This document shows, in pieces, positions 1-8,774 of a DNA stretch of 64,000 nt (its first letter is position 1; the number at the start of each line of letters is the position of its first letter). Source of the DNA: GCA-2724215 sp015660315 (GTDB taxonomy: Bacteria; Latescibacterota; UBA2968; UBA8231); the NCBI GenBank assembly GCA_029941315.1, contig JAPYQE010000002.1, positions 1 to 64,000 on the forward strand. The letters are read 5' to 3'. Made by a program: the position numbers and the translations under genes. The notes beneath the pieces are model-generated. The model did not search any database, was not told the DNA's origin, and was given only the letters and a program-made list of their open reading frames with translations.

Positions 1-575
1 AGGTCGACCGCGACGAGATCTTCGCCCGCGCCGCCTATTTCCTCGAACGCGTCATGCCCGTGGCCGAGGAATACAAAGTCCAGCTGGCCAGCCACCTGCC
101 GGACCCGCCTGCGCCGGAACTGCGCGGCGAAGTGCGTTGGAACTTTCCCGTTTATGAAGGATTGAAGCGCTTCAGCGAACTTGTCGATAGCCCCTACCAC
201 GGCTTTAACTTCTGCTGCGGCGTCGCTGCCGAAGGCCTAGAAGACCCCGGTAAGGAACTGCCGCCGATCGTCGAATACTTCTCTCAGCGCAAGAAGATCT
301 TCAACGTGCACTTTCGCAATATCCGCGGTGGCCTCAACGACTTCGTCGAGGTCTGGCCCGACGAGGGCGATGTCGATATGCATGAGCTCGCACAGATCTT
401 CCACCGCACGGACTACCCCTATATGCTGATGCCCGACCACGCGCCACTACACCCGGACGACATGGCCCCAGAAGGCGTGTCCGGCCGCGTGCGGCAGGGC
501 TGGGCTTTTCAGTTCGGTTATATCAAAGCGCTGATCCAGGCGGTCAAGAAAGAAGCGCCCAAGAGCTCGTCTTAA
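1..575 (+). CDS. uxuA: Mannonate dehydratase, 3' part (5' end outside window)
   Basis: The reading frame is open from base 3, so this is the last ~190 residues of a longer protein. Mannonate dehydratase turns D-mannonate into 2-keto-3-deoxygluconate in cytoplasmic uronate catabolism. The C-terminal signature is clear: NVHFRNIRGG, then GDVDM, then MPDHAP, which in UxuA carry metal-binding and substrate residues of the TIM barrel. A methionine at base 54 is internal to the conserved fold and is not the start. The gene is followed directly by a strong hairpin terminator. The three enolase-superfamily genes after it, on the other strand, suit a sugar-acid degradation locus. The fragment looks intact; the missing N-terminus cannot be judged. 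Confidence 0.93.
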   Translation, partial: VDRDEIFARAAYFLERVMPVAEEYKVQLASHLPDPPAPELRGEVRWNFPVYEGLKRFSELVDSPYHGFNFCCGVAAEGLEDPGKELPPIVEYFSQRKKIFNVHFRNIRGGLNDFVEVWPDEGDVDMHELAQIFHRTDYPYMLMPDHAPLHPDDMAPEGVSGRVRQGWAFQFGYIKALIQAVKKEAPKSSS

Positions 576-582
576 AAAACTA

Positions 583-636
583 TTAAAGAAACCCCCGATG
601 TCGCGCCCTTAAGACCGACACCGGGGGTTTCTTTAA
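583..636. terminator. Strong bidirectional hairpin terminator
   Basis: Arms 583-602 and 617-636 pair over 20 bp with one mismatch, around a 14-base loop. The stem has a GC core flanked by A/T tracts (TTAAAGAAACCCCCG on the left arm), so a U-tract would follow the core in either direction. It sits between the convergent uxuA (ends 575) and the minus-strand gene ending at 784, and can serve both. Confidence 0.88.
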
Positions 637-783
637 TTTCGCCCGGCGATCACACCGCCTAGCTACATGCGATGTGAATGAAGCGATACCAATCCCCCAC
701 ATCCCCCTATACCACCGAACAGAAACCACCCCAATCGCCGAGGTCCGTTCGCAGCTTGAACCGACAACCGCAAATTCACAAAT

Positions 784-2082
784 TCAAAAGCCAATATTAC
801 CGCTGCTCGCCCCACCCCGCTGCTCGCGTATCGGCCCCTGCTGCAACCGCGTGTAAAGATCGTTCCACTGCTTCGACCCATCGTCGTCCCAGATCTCCAG
901 CGTAACACCAGGCTCCTGTGCCGGATCATTGCCCCTCTGGCGAAAGTGAGGCCAGCAGTGGTCTTTCATATTGGCGAAATGCACGACGCGCCCACCCTGC
1001 CAGACGACGGATAGGATATGTCGCTCGTCCGGCAACCGATAGGGCTCCTCCATCGCATATTTCTTCAGCGCATCCTCATTCACCTCGACCCCGAGCCCAG
1101 GGCCGTCAGGCACTTGCAGATACCCTCCGCAAATGGTCAAAGGTTCATTGAGCAGTTCATCGGTGTAGTTATTCATACAGGTGATCGTCGGCCACTGGGC
1201 AAAAGGCAATACCGCCCCCAAATGCGCCGACAGCGCCGTCACCAGCCCGACCCCAACCATCTGTAGCCAAAAGGGTTTCTCAAACTCACCAGCCAACTGC
1301 CCTTGGCGCAGCACCGCAGAGACCCCGCCGCCAATGACAAAACCATCGCAAACCGCCTCGCGCACCGCGGTGTGGAAAGGCGGCGAACCGAAGTGCAGCG
1401 CGATCGGCTTGGCCACCTTGCGGCGCAGTTCGCGCTGGCCTTCGACATCCGCTTGGTTGATCGGACCTTCATAGATGGAGACGCGTTCGTATTGATCGAG
1501 TCGCTGCATCACAGGCACCGCCGTACCCACATTCATCAGCATGCCGTTCCAATCCATGTCGAGCCGATAATGCGGAGGCGTGACCGCGCTAATCGCCTCC
1601 ACCTGCTCGTAGACGTCAAACCAGGGGCGGGTCTTGAATTTGTGGAAGATATACCCGTCCCTGACTGCGTCCTGCGCTTCTCCAGCCAAGTCCTCCGGGC
1701 TCATCTTCGTGTTCCACCAAGCGATCGGGCACCAGTCGCGCACCTTACTCAGATTAAACAGGCGATGCACCGGCACTTCCAGCGCCTTGCCAACCACGTC
1801 GTAGATCGCCATCTGCAAACCGGCGCCGAGGCTGTCGTCGCCTAACAATTCGGCGGGGTTGCAACCGCGCACCCGCTCTATCGCCTCGTCGCTGACTTTG
1901 CCCCAAGTATAATGCGGTAGGGTCTCGCCATAACCGACGCTGCCGTCGTCGGTGGTGACGCGAATGATCTCGACGATTTGCCACTGCCACACCAATAGCG
2001 CGTTCCAGCGGCGCACCCGTTCGGTAAAGGGTACGCGCAGGGTGATTCGTTCGATGTCTTTGACGCGTAGGGCTGGTTTCAT
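784..2082 (-). CDS. Mandelate racemase/muconate lactonizing enzyme family protein with atypical active site
   Basis: A 432-residue enolase-superfamily protein: N-terminal capping domain (residues ~8-130), then a barrel. Visible are a KxK base motif (HKFKTRP, K148/K150), a first metal ligand in LDMDWN (D175 or D177) and a second in YEGPI (E205). Where two nearby paralogues have ...PIATGER or ...PICSGEN, this protein has PIALHFGSP, so the third acidic ligand is replaced (F231 or H230). The usual lysine or histidine on later strands is not evident either. About 70 extra residues follow the barrel and end in a Gly/Ser-rich tail. Sugar-acid dehydratase, racemase or a non-canonical activity are all possible. 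It lies downstream of the creatininase-family gene on the same strand. Confidence 0.8.
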   Translation of the reverse strand: MKPALRVKDIERITLRVPFTERVRRWNALLVWQWQIVEIIRVTTDDGSVGYGETLPHYTWGKVSDEAIERVRGCNPAELLGDDSLGAGLQMAIYDVVGKALEVPVHRLFNLSKVRDWCPIAWWNTKMSPEDLAGEAQDAVRDGYIFHKFKTRPWFDVYEQVEAISAVTPPHYRLDMDWNGMLMNVGTAVPVMQRLDQYERVSIYEGPINQADVEGQRELRRKVAKPIALHFGSPPFHTAVREAVCDGFVIGGGVSAVLRQGQLAGEFEKPFWLQMVGVGLVTALSAHLGAVLPFAQWPTITCMNNYTDELLNEPLTICGGYLQVPDGPGLGVEVNEDALKKYAMEEPYRLPDERHILSVVWQGGRVVHFANMKDHCWPHFRQRGNDPAQEPGVTLEIWDDDGSKQWNDLYTRLQQGPIREQRGGASSGNIGF

Positions 2083-2198
2083 AATAGGTCTCCGGATCAG
2101 TCAGTTATACAGGTTCGTCCGGGCCGCCAGGCAAAGGCTCGCCGACCCGAAGTTACACCCGATATATTCGCTGCGATTATTTGCTAGGATATTCACTC

Positions 2199-3089
2199 TT
2201 ACTCGTGCACGTCGCCGCTTACTTCTGGGCCGCCGCTGGCCTTCCAGGGCATTGCCATCGTCGGTGGCTTGGCGTGGTGATCGCCGCGCGGCGGTTTGCG
2301 CCGGGCGCGAAATTCGCTAATCAAACGGGCGAACTTAGAACTGGCCTCGTCAACCGCCGCTTTACCTTTCTCCTTCGTCGCTAGCGACGCCTGGCCCAGC
2401 ACACCCGAATCCGAATAAGAAGCCGTCCAACTGACGGGCGTACCTGGACCGGCGGCGAACAAATCTACCCATTGGAAGTCCGACTCGTATTTATGAAAGG
2501 CGATATCGCCGTCGACGATCTTGTCCATGCGCACATTGTCCTCGTCGAAATAGAGATAGACCGAGGTTTCTAACTCGCAAGCGTGAGCACAGCCGCCGGG
2601 AAACTTGCTCTCACGCCAGCCTTTCATAAAGGCGGGATCGACGCCAAGGAGGTTCCACCAACTGCAGGCGATGCATTCGGCGTCGGTCTCCAGATTCACT
2701 CGCCGCGCCGCCAGATCTAAATTCGGCACATTCGAGCCATGGCCGTTGAGAAAGATGATCTTCTTGAAACCGTGATAGGCCAGGCTCTTGCCCACATCAA
2801 TATTGCATTTGATAAAATTTTCCCAGTCGACATTGATCGTGCCGGGAAAATCCATCACATGCGCGGTATAACCGTGAATAAAGGTCGGCATGACCAATAC
2901 GTCATCGGGAATGCGCTTGGCCGTCTCCTCGGCGATACCACGCGGGCACACCACATCGACGTCGAGCGGCAGGTGCGGGCCGTGCTGTTCGGTAGAGCCA
3001 ACTGGGACAATAACCACCTTCTCCGCCTCGACCGCCTCATTGATATCGGGCCAGGTCAGTTTTTCGTAACGCCAGAGTTCAGTCGCCAT
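2199..3089 (-). CDS. Creatininase family amidohydrolase
   Basis: A ~296-residue cytoplasmic metalloprotein of the creatininase/creatinine amidohydrolase family. Family motifs are VPVGSTEQHGPHLPLDVD (residues ~28-45), NGHGSN (~112) and an ACELETS stretch, which supply the binuclear metal ligands and substrate contacts. ATG at 3089 is preceded by GGGAGATTATT, a good ribosome-binding site; an upstream start at 3188 would run through a terminator hairpin and is rejected. The last ~35 residues are Pro/Gly-rich and low in structure. Members act on cyclic amides, or in sugar-lactone and cofactor pathways. The surrounding sugar-acid dehydratases suggest a role with a lactam or lactone intermediate, but the substrate is unknown. 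Confidence 0.85.
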   Translation of the reverse strand: MATELWRYEKLTWPDINEAVEAEKVVIVPVGSTEQHGPHLPLDVDVVCPRGIAEETAKRIPDDVLVMPTFIHGYTAHVMDFPGTINVDWENFIKCNIDVGKSLAYHGFKKIIFLNGHGSNVPNLDLAARRVNLETDAECIACSWWNLLGVDPAFMKGWRESKFPGGCAHACELETSVYLYFDEDNVRMDKIVDGDIAFHKYESDFQWVDLFAAGPGTPVSWTASYSDSGVLGQASLATKEKGKAAVDEASSKFARLISEFRARRKPPRGDHHAKPPTMAMPWKASGGPEVSGDVHE

Positions 3090-3138
3090 AATAATCTCCC
3101 GTTTTAACCTTCGTTTATTAAGGTCTATCAATGTGTAT

Positions 3139-3176
3139 AAAAAAGGAGCCGATCCACGCCTGGACCGGCTCTTTTC
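3139..3176 (-). terminator. Rho-independent terminator after the 3221-4345 gene
   Basis: Read on the minus strand, GAGCCGGTCCA and TGGATCGGCTC pair around a 4-base loop and are followed by a run of six T. It lies 45 bases beyond the stop codon at 3221 and upstream of the start at 3089, so it separates the dehydratase transcript from the creatininase gene. Confidence 0.85.
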
Positions 3177-3220
3177 CTTTGGTTGCAAATTCGCTAGGCG
3201 AGCCTATCGCGTACCAACCG

Positions 3221-4345
3221 CTACCAGTCGACGACCGAGCCGTCATCTGGATCGAACTGAGGCCCATAAGGACTCGGTTCACCGACCATGCCCATCAGCT
3301 TGTCCTCGTCGATGGTGATGCCGAGTCCGGGGCCGGGCGGTATCGGGCGGTGGCCGTTTTCGACCGGCGGCAGAGGCTCTGCAAGCAGTTCCGCGTATTC
3401 GTTGTCGCCGCGCTCCTGGGCGAGAAAATTCGGCACACAGGCGGCGATTTGCAGACTCGCAGCCAGCGAGCAAGGGCCTTGCGGGTTGTGCGGCGCGATC
3501 GGCGAAAAATAAGCTTCGGCCTGGCCGGCGATAATACGCAGCTCGGTGATACCACCAGCATAGCAGATGTCGGGCTGCAGGATGACCGCGGCCCGCTTTT
3601 CGAGGATTTCCTTAAAACCCCACTTGGTGAAAATGCGCTCGCCGGTGGCGATGGGGATGTGTGTCTTGGCAGCAATCTCGGCCATCACGTCGATATTGAG
3701 CGCCTGCACAATTTCTTCGTAGAACCAGGGCTGACAGGGCTCTAGTGCCTTGACCAGTTGCAAAGCGGTCGGCGGCTGCACGGCACCGTGGAAGTCAACA
3801 CCAATATCGACACCGGAGCCGTGTTTGTCGCGCAGCGCCTTGAAGCGCTCGACCACCTCATCGACGAACATTGGGCTTTCGACATATTTGAAGGCTTTGC
3901 GCGAGGAACTCGGACCGACCTTCATCGCATTGACACCGGTCTTTTCGCTGACCTCGCCGTAGACGCGTATCTTCTCGCGCGTCGGGCCGCCGAGCAATTT
4001 GTAGACGGGCACTCCAAAACACTTGCCGGTGATATCCCATAGCGCCATATCGATGCCGGAAGTGATCGCGGTTTTGATCGGGCCACCGCGGTAGAAGGCG
4101 CCGCGGTGAATGGCCTGCCAGTGGTGAACGACCGGCCGAGGGTCCTTACCGACCAGGTAATCGGCGACTTCGAGCGCGCCGGCGGCGCAGGCCTTGGCGT
4201 CGTCCTTGAGCATCTCGCCCCAACCAGTGATGCCGGCATCAGTCGATATCTTGACGAAGACCCAAGAGTTTTCGAGCACGAAGGTCTCAATCTTGGTGAC
4301 CTTGATCTCGTCGTTCGGGCCAATCGGCCCTTCTGTATGAGCCAT
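3221..4345 (-). CDS. D-galactonate dehydratase-like enolase superfamily protein
   Basis: 374 residues, the usual length for DgoD-type dehydratases, which turn an aldonate into a 2-keto-3-deoxy acid. The active site appears complete: VDFHG (D184, H186), YEEI (E210/E211), ATGERIF (E236) and APHNPQG (H286). The spacing is almost identical to that of E. coli D-galactonate dehydratase. The family's usual EEP is EEI here. PDICYAGGI and GPCSLAAS are also family-like. The start at 4345 has AGGAG eight bases upstream. A terminator follows the stop. It probably dehydrates a six-carbon sugar acid; the exact aldonate cannot be read from sequence. Its neighbour on the same strand (4460-5620) is a paralogue. 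Confidence 0.88.
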   Translation of the reverse strand: MAHTEGPIGPNDEIKVTKIETFVLENSWVFVKISTDAGITGWGEMLKDDAKACAAGALEVADYLVGKDPRPVVHHWQAIHRGAFYRGGPIKTAITSGIDMALWDITGKCFGVPVYKLLGGPTREKIRVYGEVSEKTGVNAMKVGPSSSRKAFKYVESPMFVDEVVERFKALRDKHGSGVDIGVDFHGAVQPPTALQLVKALEPCQPWFYEEIVQALNIDVMAEIAAKTHIPIATGERIFTKWGFKEILEKRAAVILQPDICYAGGITELRIIAGQAEAYFSPIAPHNPQGPCSLAASLQIAACVPNFLAQERGDNEYAELLAEPLPPVENGHRPIPPGPGLGITIDEDKLMGMVGEPSPYGPQFDPDDGSVVDW

Positions 4346-4459
4346 GTACTACTCCTTTATGTGGGCGGCAAGCGATGATTGACTAATCCCGCATGAAAAA
4401 TAATCGCCACAATAAAAAGCCTTTTCGCCGGCAGGGTCAAACCATTTCAATTAACGCCG

Positions 4460-5620
4460 CTATTCGAACCAAGTCGTACCCGGATACTGATACTGGCGCC
4501 CGACCTCTTCATCAAGCTCGACACCGATACCGGGACGGCCGTCAAAATGAATAAAGCCGTCCTTGATGATATCTGTCTTCTCCTGGATGATCGTGCTCCA
4601 ATAATCGCGGTGCAGCCAGTGATATTCCAATATCAGAAAATTGGGCACTGTGGCACAGACATGGGCCGAGGCCAACGTGCCGACCGGCGACGAAACATTA
4701 TGCGGAGCGAAGGGGATATAGTAGATCTCGGCCATATTGGCGATCTTGCGACATTCGGAAAGCCCGCCGCATTTGGGGATGTCGGGCATGATGATATTAA
4801 CCGCCTGCTTTTCGAGCAAATCGCGGAAACCGTGGCGCAAATAGAGGTTTTCACCACTGCAGATCGGCACGCTGGTCGACTGCGTAACCGTGCGCATCGC
4901 ATCGACATTTTCCGCCGGCACCGGTTCCTCCAGCCACATCAAATGATATTGCTCTAGCGCCTTGGCCAAGCGAATCGAACTGGGCACGTCAAGACGAGTG
5001 TGCACGTCGGCGGCCACATCAATATCCCGGCCCGCGGCCCGGGTAACCATATCGACCAGGCTGACCATGCGCTCGTGCTCCCACTGGTTGGCGGTAAAAT
5101 TAAAGCGGTCCTTTTCAAAGTGGGCCACCTCGCTCTCGCGATGACCATAAGCGCCGATGTCTACATCGATTTTCAGCGCGGTGAAACCGCGTTCTAACAC
5201 TTCATCGACCACCCCTTTGATCTGGTCGAAATTCATACCCGGCGACACCTCACAATCGGCATAGACGCGAATCTTGTCGCGAAATTTACCGCCTAACAAC
5301 TCGTAGACGGGCACGTCCAGCGCCTTGCCCTTGAGGTCCCAGAGCGCGATCTCGATGCCCGTCAGAGCCGTAATCAGCGCGCCGGCATCACCGCCGTCAA
5401 AGACGTGGCTGCGGCGCATATCCTCAAAAATGGCATCGACGGCGAAGGGGTCGCGCCCCACCAGTTTTTCTTCAAGATATTGAATAATGGCAATGGCCTG
5501 CTTACCGCCGTGTACGCATTCGCCCGTACCGACAATACCCGCATCGGTGCTCACGCGCACCCACAAGTGCATTCCATGGCCAACTGTAGCCGCCGTTTTT
5601 ATTGCAGTTATTTTCATCAC
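4460..5620 (-). CDS. Mandelate racemase/enolase family sugar-acid dehydratase
   Basis: A 386-residue enolase-superfamily enzyme with intact catalytic residues: ALKIDVD (K150, D152), AADVHTRLD (D205, H207), LEEPVP (E231/E232), CSGENLY (E257), PDIPKCGGLSE and APHNVSS (H307). This is the arrangement of the galactonate/mannonate-type dehydratases, so 2-keto-3-deoxy acid formation is likely. The start is ATGATG with GGGAGA upstream. It is distinct from its paralogue at 3221-4345, so the two probably take different aldonates or uronate-derived acids. The truncated PhyH gene lies just upstream on the same strand. Confidence 0.87.
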   Translation of the reverse strand: MMKITAIKTAATVGHGMHLWVRVSTDAGIVGTGECVHGGKQAIAIIQYLEEKLVGRDPFAVDAIFEDMRRSHVFDGGDAGALITALTGIEIALWDLKGKALDVPVYELLGGKFRDKIRVYADCEVSPGMNFDQIKGVVDEVLERGFTALKIDVDIGAYGHRESEVAHFEKDRFNFTANQWEHERMVSLVDMVTRAAGRDIDVAADVHTRLDVPSSIRLAKALEQYHLMWLEEPVPAENVDAMRTVTQSTSVPICSGENLYLRHGFRDLLEKQAVNIIMPDIPKCGGLSECRKIANMAEIYYIPFAPHNVSSPVGTLASAHVCATVPNFLILEYHWLHRDYWSTIIQEKTDIIKDGFIHFDGRPGIGVELDEEVGRQYQYPGTTWFE

Positions 5621-5700
5621 GGTCTCTCCCTTTTTCGTGATTAGTTATAATTCTATTCTACCTCTAAATAGTTCTGCCAGAACCAGTTCAGAGCATCTGC

Positions 5701-6144
5701 CTAAGGAGCGCAATGTGTTAGGCCGAGGGCGACCCAGATGGAAATGGCGTTACGCGAGGAAAAAGACCAATAGGGGTTGTCCAGGTGCCAGGCCGTAGGA
5801 TTGGCCCACGGTTCTTTGATCAGCGCCTGGTCGTGCCAAATCCGCATGCCGTTGACCCCGGCCAATTCCGTCGCCATTTTGCCCAAGCGCGCGTCGAGCA
5901 TCAAAGAGCGCATGCCCTGGTGGTCGACCCAGAGATTTAAACGCTGGGTAAAGACCTTGTCGTAGTAGGAATCGCCGCTCTTCATATCGCCGTTGGCCAG
6001 CTTGCGGTCCTGCCGGTTGGCTACCGCCTCATCGACATAGGTCCTCCAAGTCTGCAGCTCTTCGGCATCGAGCAAACCTTTGACCACCACTACTCCGTCC
6101 TGCTGGTAACTCTCTAGCTGTCCGAGTGTCAATTCGCTCTTCAT
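5701..6144 (-). pseudogene. Truncated phytanoyl-CoA dioxygenase family gene
   Basis: The product would be ~147 residues, about half the usual 260-290. It starts with a typical PhyH N-terminus (QLESYQQDGVVVVKGLLDAE) and reaches the first iron-binding pair in AWHLDNPYWS (His-x-Asp). It then runs into GLTHCAP and a stop. The distal iron-binding His, the 2-oxoglutarate-binding Arg and the PGSHK-like segment are all missing. Only 80 bases separate the stop from the next start, so the 3' half is deleted. ATG at 6144 has AGGAAAGGG upstream; a TTG at 6180 is a weaker alternative. A free-standing functional half is unlikely. Confidence 0.75.
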
Positions 6145-6237
6145 TCTTCTGCCCTTTCCTAAACCCGCTATTCGCAGCAATTTTACAATACCCCGTCCTG
6201 CGGCGCATATTCTCTATCTTGTAGGTTAGGAAGTAAA

Positions 6238-7242
6238 ATGAGATATAAACAATTAGGCAAGACCGGCATCAAAGTGAGTGAGTATGGCCTAGGCACCTGG
6301 GCCATGGGTGGCGGCGCTTATGGCATCACGGATGATGAAGAGTCGATCCGCACGATTCACCGGGCACAGGAGCAGGGCGTCACCTTGCTCGACACCGCAC
6401 CCATGTACGGCCATAAAGTGGATGGCCGCAGTGAGACGGTTTGCGGTCGGGCATTAAGAGGTCGGCGGGATAAGTGGATTCTCTCCACGAAGTTCGGCCG
6501 GTCCCTGACACCCGATAGCAATGGCAAATCGACCATCGTCGAAGATTATTCGAACAAACGCATAATGGCCAGCACTGAGACTTCTCTTGACAGATTGCAG
6601 ACCGATTATCTCGATGTGCTTTTTGTACACACCCCAACCCCAGACCAGCCCGGTCTTTTTAACCCCGAAGAAGCTTTTTCCACCATGGCCCAACTCAAGA
6701 CACAAGGCAAGATTCGGGCCGTTGGTTTTAGCTTCCATCTGTATTCGGGATCCTGGATAGAGCAGATCGAGCCCTTCCTGCGCTCGGGAGTTATCGATGT
6801 CGTCCAGGTCGGCATTTCTCTGATGCTACCGGAGCCGATAGATAATCTGCTGCCTATTATCAAGGAGACCGGCACTGGTTTTGTCGCAAGAGAATCCCTG
6901 GCTAACGGTTTTTTGACAGACTCCTTCACGATCGAAGGTCCTTTTAACGCTGGAGATCCCAAGGGCAACCTTCCCAAGGAAAAAATTCAAGAAAAATTAG
7001 ACAAGGCCAATCAATTTAAATTTTTACTCGATCTGTCTCCGGGGATATCTTCCTTACCCGAAGCCGCCCTCCACTGGACGGTTTCTATGCCTGAGGTGAG
7101 TACGGTTATTCCCGGCGCCAAGAACATCGAGGAATTAGAGCAGTGTATCCGTGGTGCCGACGCGGAACCGTTCGAGCAAATGACTATGAATAAAATTCGA
7201 GATATACAAAACACTTGGGGAGACTGGAAGATCTATGGTTAA
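6238..7242 (+). CDS. Aldo/keto reductase
   Basis: A 334-residue cytoplasmic (alpha/beta)8 NAD(P)H-dependent oxidoreductase. The catalytic tetrad is visible: LLDTAPMYG (D52, Y57), STKFGR (K85) and VHTPTP (H131). The C-terminal coenzyme-binding segment (VSTVIPGAKNIEELEQC) is also typical of the yeast-like AKR subgroup that includes L-fucose or D-threo-aldose dehydrogenases. The start has AGGAAG upstream. The stop overlaps the next start by 8 bases (7235-7242), so it is the first gene of a four-gene operon with a peptidyl-prolyl isomerase and a DsbB/DsbA pair. A functional link between the reductase and the envelope-folding proteins is not evident. Confidence 0.9.
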   Translation: MRYKQLGKTGIKVSEYGLGTWAMGGGAYGITDDEESIRTIHRAQEQGVTLLDTAPMYGHKVDGRSETVCGRALRGRRDKWILSTKFGRSLTPDSNGKSTIVEDYSNKRIMASTETSLDRLQTDYLDVLFVHTPTPDQPGLFNPEEAFSTMAQLKTQGKIRAVGFSFHLYSGSWIEQIEPFLRSGVIDVVQVGISLMLPEPIDNLLPIIKETGTGFVARESLANGFLTDSFTIEGPFNAGDPKGNLPKEKIQEKLDKANQFKFLLDLSPGISSLPEAALHWTVSMPEVSTVIPGAKNIEELEQCIRGADAEPFEQMTMNKIRDIQNTWGDWKIYG

Positions 7243-8269
7243 AACTATTTTCACCTTCATTTTTATCGCCCTAATCGCCCTAATCGCCATATCGCCCGCA
7301 AAGGCGCAGACCGAGCTAGATGATGGGATGTATGCCCAGATGCAGACCAATAAAGGGCTTATTCTTCTGAGGCTATTCTACGACAAAACGCCACAAACTG
7401 TTGCCAATTTTGTCGGCCTGGCCGAAGGCAGTAAACAATGGCGCGACCCAGATACCCAACAGCTGAAGCAATCGAAGTTTTATGACGGCATAAAATTCCA
7501 CCGGGTCATCAAAGACTTTATGATCCAGAGCGGGGACCCGCTCGGCACGGGCGCAGGAGGCCCCGGTTTTAGATTCCGCGACGAGTTCCACCCGCAGCTA
7601 AAACACAATAAACCCGGCATCCTGTCGATGGCTAACTCCGGCCCCCATACCAATGGCAGCCAGTTTTTCATTACCCATACCGCGACGCCCTGGTTGAACA
7701 ATAAACACTCCGTATTCGGAGAGGTAGAACAGGGTATGGAGGTCGTCAACAAAATCGCCCAAAACGATGTCATCCTATCGTTGACGATCTTGCGCGTGGG
7801 CGCAACTGCCCAGAATTTTGACGCGGCCATATTCGAAAAGAGAGCCACCGAAGAAGGGCAGAAATTAGCGGAGAAAAATAAAAAAGAACTCCCCCCCATT
7901 ACGGGTAAAGCAGACCCCAGCCGCATTCCACAACCCGGGCAGCCGGCCGCCGAGACAGTGGCCGTAGACCTGATGGTCATCGCGTATAAAGGGTCCCAAC
8001 TGCCCAAAGAAAATATCTATTACGACAAGCCGGGTGCACTGGCGATCGCACAGGCGTTAGTAGAAGTTGCTCGTCAAGAAGGTATCGACTTCGACGACCT
8101 CAACAGCAAGTTCACCGATTTTCCGCAACAAACCACTCTCCCCGTCCTACAACAGTCCGCCGAACAGCTGCCCCCCTTCCTTAAACCGGCTTTTCACCTC
8201 GCGGTCGGACAGATTAGCGACCCCATTGATTCCCCCATGGGCTTCCTAATACTCAGAAGAAAACAATGA
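7235..8269 (+). CDS. Periplasmic cyclophilin-parvulin fusion peptidyl-prolyl isomerase
   Basis: 344 residues with a signal peptide (hydrophobic core ~5-20, cleavage near SPAKA-QT). Residues ~35-195 are a cyclophilin domain (FHRVIKDFMIQSGDP, GSQFFITHTATPWL, HSVFGEV). A Lys/Glu- and Pro-rich linker (~205-235) leads to a C-terminal ~100-residue segment resembling a parvulin/PpiC rotamase, with LPPFLKPAFHLAVGQISDPI and GFLILRRKQ at the end. Two unrelated isomerase folds on one secreted chain is unusual. The start overlaps the preceding gene by 8 bases, and dsbB/dsbA-like genes follow, which points to folding of exported proteins. The cyclophilin call is firm; the parvulin call is by pattern only. 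Confidence 0.85.
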   Translation: MVKTIFTFIFIALIALIAISPAKAQTELDDGMYAQMQTNKGLILLRLFYDKTPQTVANFVGLAEGSKQWRDPDTQQLKQSKFYDGIKFHRVIKDFMIQSGDPLGTGAGGPGFRFRDEFHPQLKHNKPGILSMANSGPHTNGSQFFITHTATPWLNNKHSVFGEVEQGMEVVNKIAQNDVILSLTILRVGATAQNFDAAIFEKRATEEGQKLAEKNKKELPPITGKADPSRIPQPGQPAAETVAVDLMVIAYKGSQLPKENIYYDKPGALAIAQALVEVARQEGIDFDDLNSKFTDFPQQTTLPVLQQSAEQLPPFLKPAFHLAVGQISDPIDSPMGFLILRRKQ

Positions 8270-8288
8270 ACCGAATCTACAGCCACCG

Positions 8289-8774
8289 ATGGCTAAGCTA
8301 GAACACTCCTTGCCCGAGCGCCCGGATGAAAAAATTCACGGTCCTTCCTTTTTAGGGCTCGATCCAGACTGGACTCTGCTCTTTCTCGGCTGGCTCATTG
8401 CTTGTATATCGACCCTGGGCAGTTTGTTCTTCAGCTACGTCATGGAGTTCGCTCCATGCGTTCTGTGTTGGTACCAGCGCATATGCCTATTCCCGCTGGT
8501 CATTATCACCGCGCGCGGGCTCTTTCCACTCGACCGGCATGTCATCAAATATGCTTTGCCCTTGGCGGCCTTGGGCTGGCTGCTGGCAGCCTACCACAAC
8601 CTGCTCTACGCAGAGTTGATCCCGGCCGACATGCAGCCCTGCGGCAAGGGCATATCGTGCACAGAAGAGCATATAGAACTATTCGGGTTCCTATCTATCC
8701 CGCTACTTTCGCTAATCTCGTTCACCACGCTGGTGTCGATCCTGATCATCTTGCAGAGGAGAAGCCGCAAATGA
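8289..8774 (+). CDS. DsbB/BdbC-like disulfide bond formation membrane protein
   Basis: 161 residues with four predicted membrane segments (~28-50, 66-80, 85-105, 132-155). The redox Cys pair CVLC (C57, C60) lies after the first helix in the family context APCVLCWYQR. A second pair (C118, C124) sits in the second periplasmic loop. DsbB proteins re-oxidise DsbA and pass electrons to quinone. The stop overlaps the next start in an ATGA, so it is translationally coupled to the DsbA-like gene. That pairing strongly supports the assignment. Confidence 0.9.
   Translation: MAKLEHSLPERPDEKIHGPSFLGLDPDWTLLFLGWLIACISTLGSLFFSYVMEFAPCVLCWYQRICLFPLVIITARGLFPLDRHVIKYALPLAALGWLLAAYHNLLYAELIPADMQPCGKGISCTEEHIELFGFLSIPLLSLISFTTLVSILIILQRRSRK

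Noticed and set aside
784..1845. Long open frames opposite the minus-strand dehydratase genes
   Set aside because: They are rich in Arg/Pro/His with no ribosome-binding site or motif, and mirror the codon bias of the real genes on the other strand.
2199..3188. Longer creatininase start at 3188
   Set aside because: The extension would pass through the terminator hairpin at 3139-3176; ATG 3089 has a proper ribosome-binding site.
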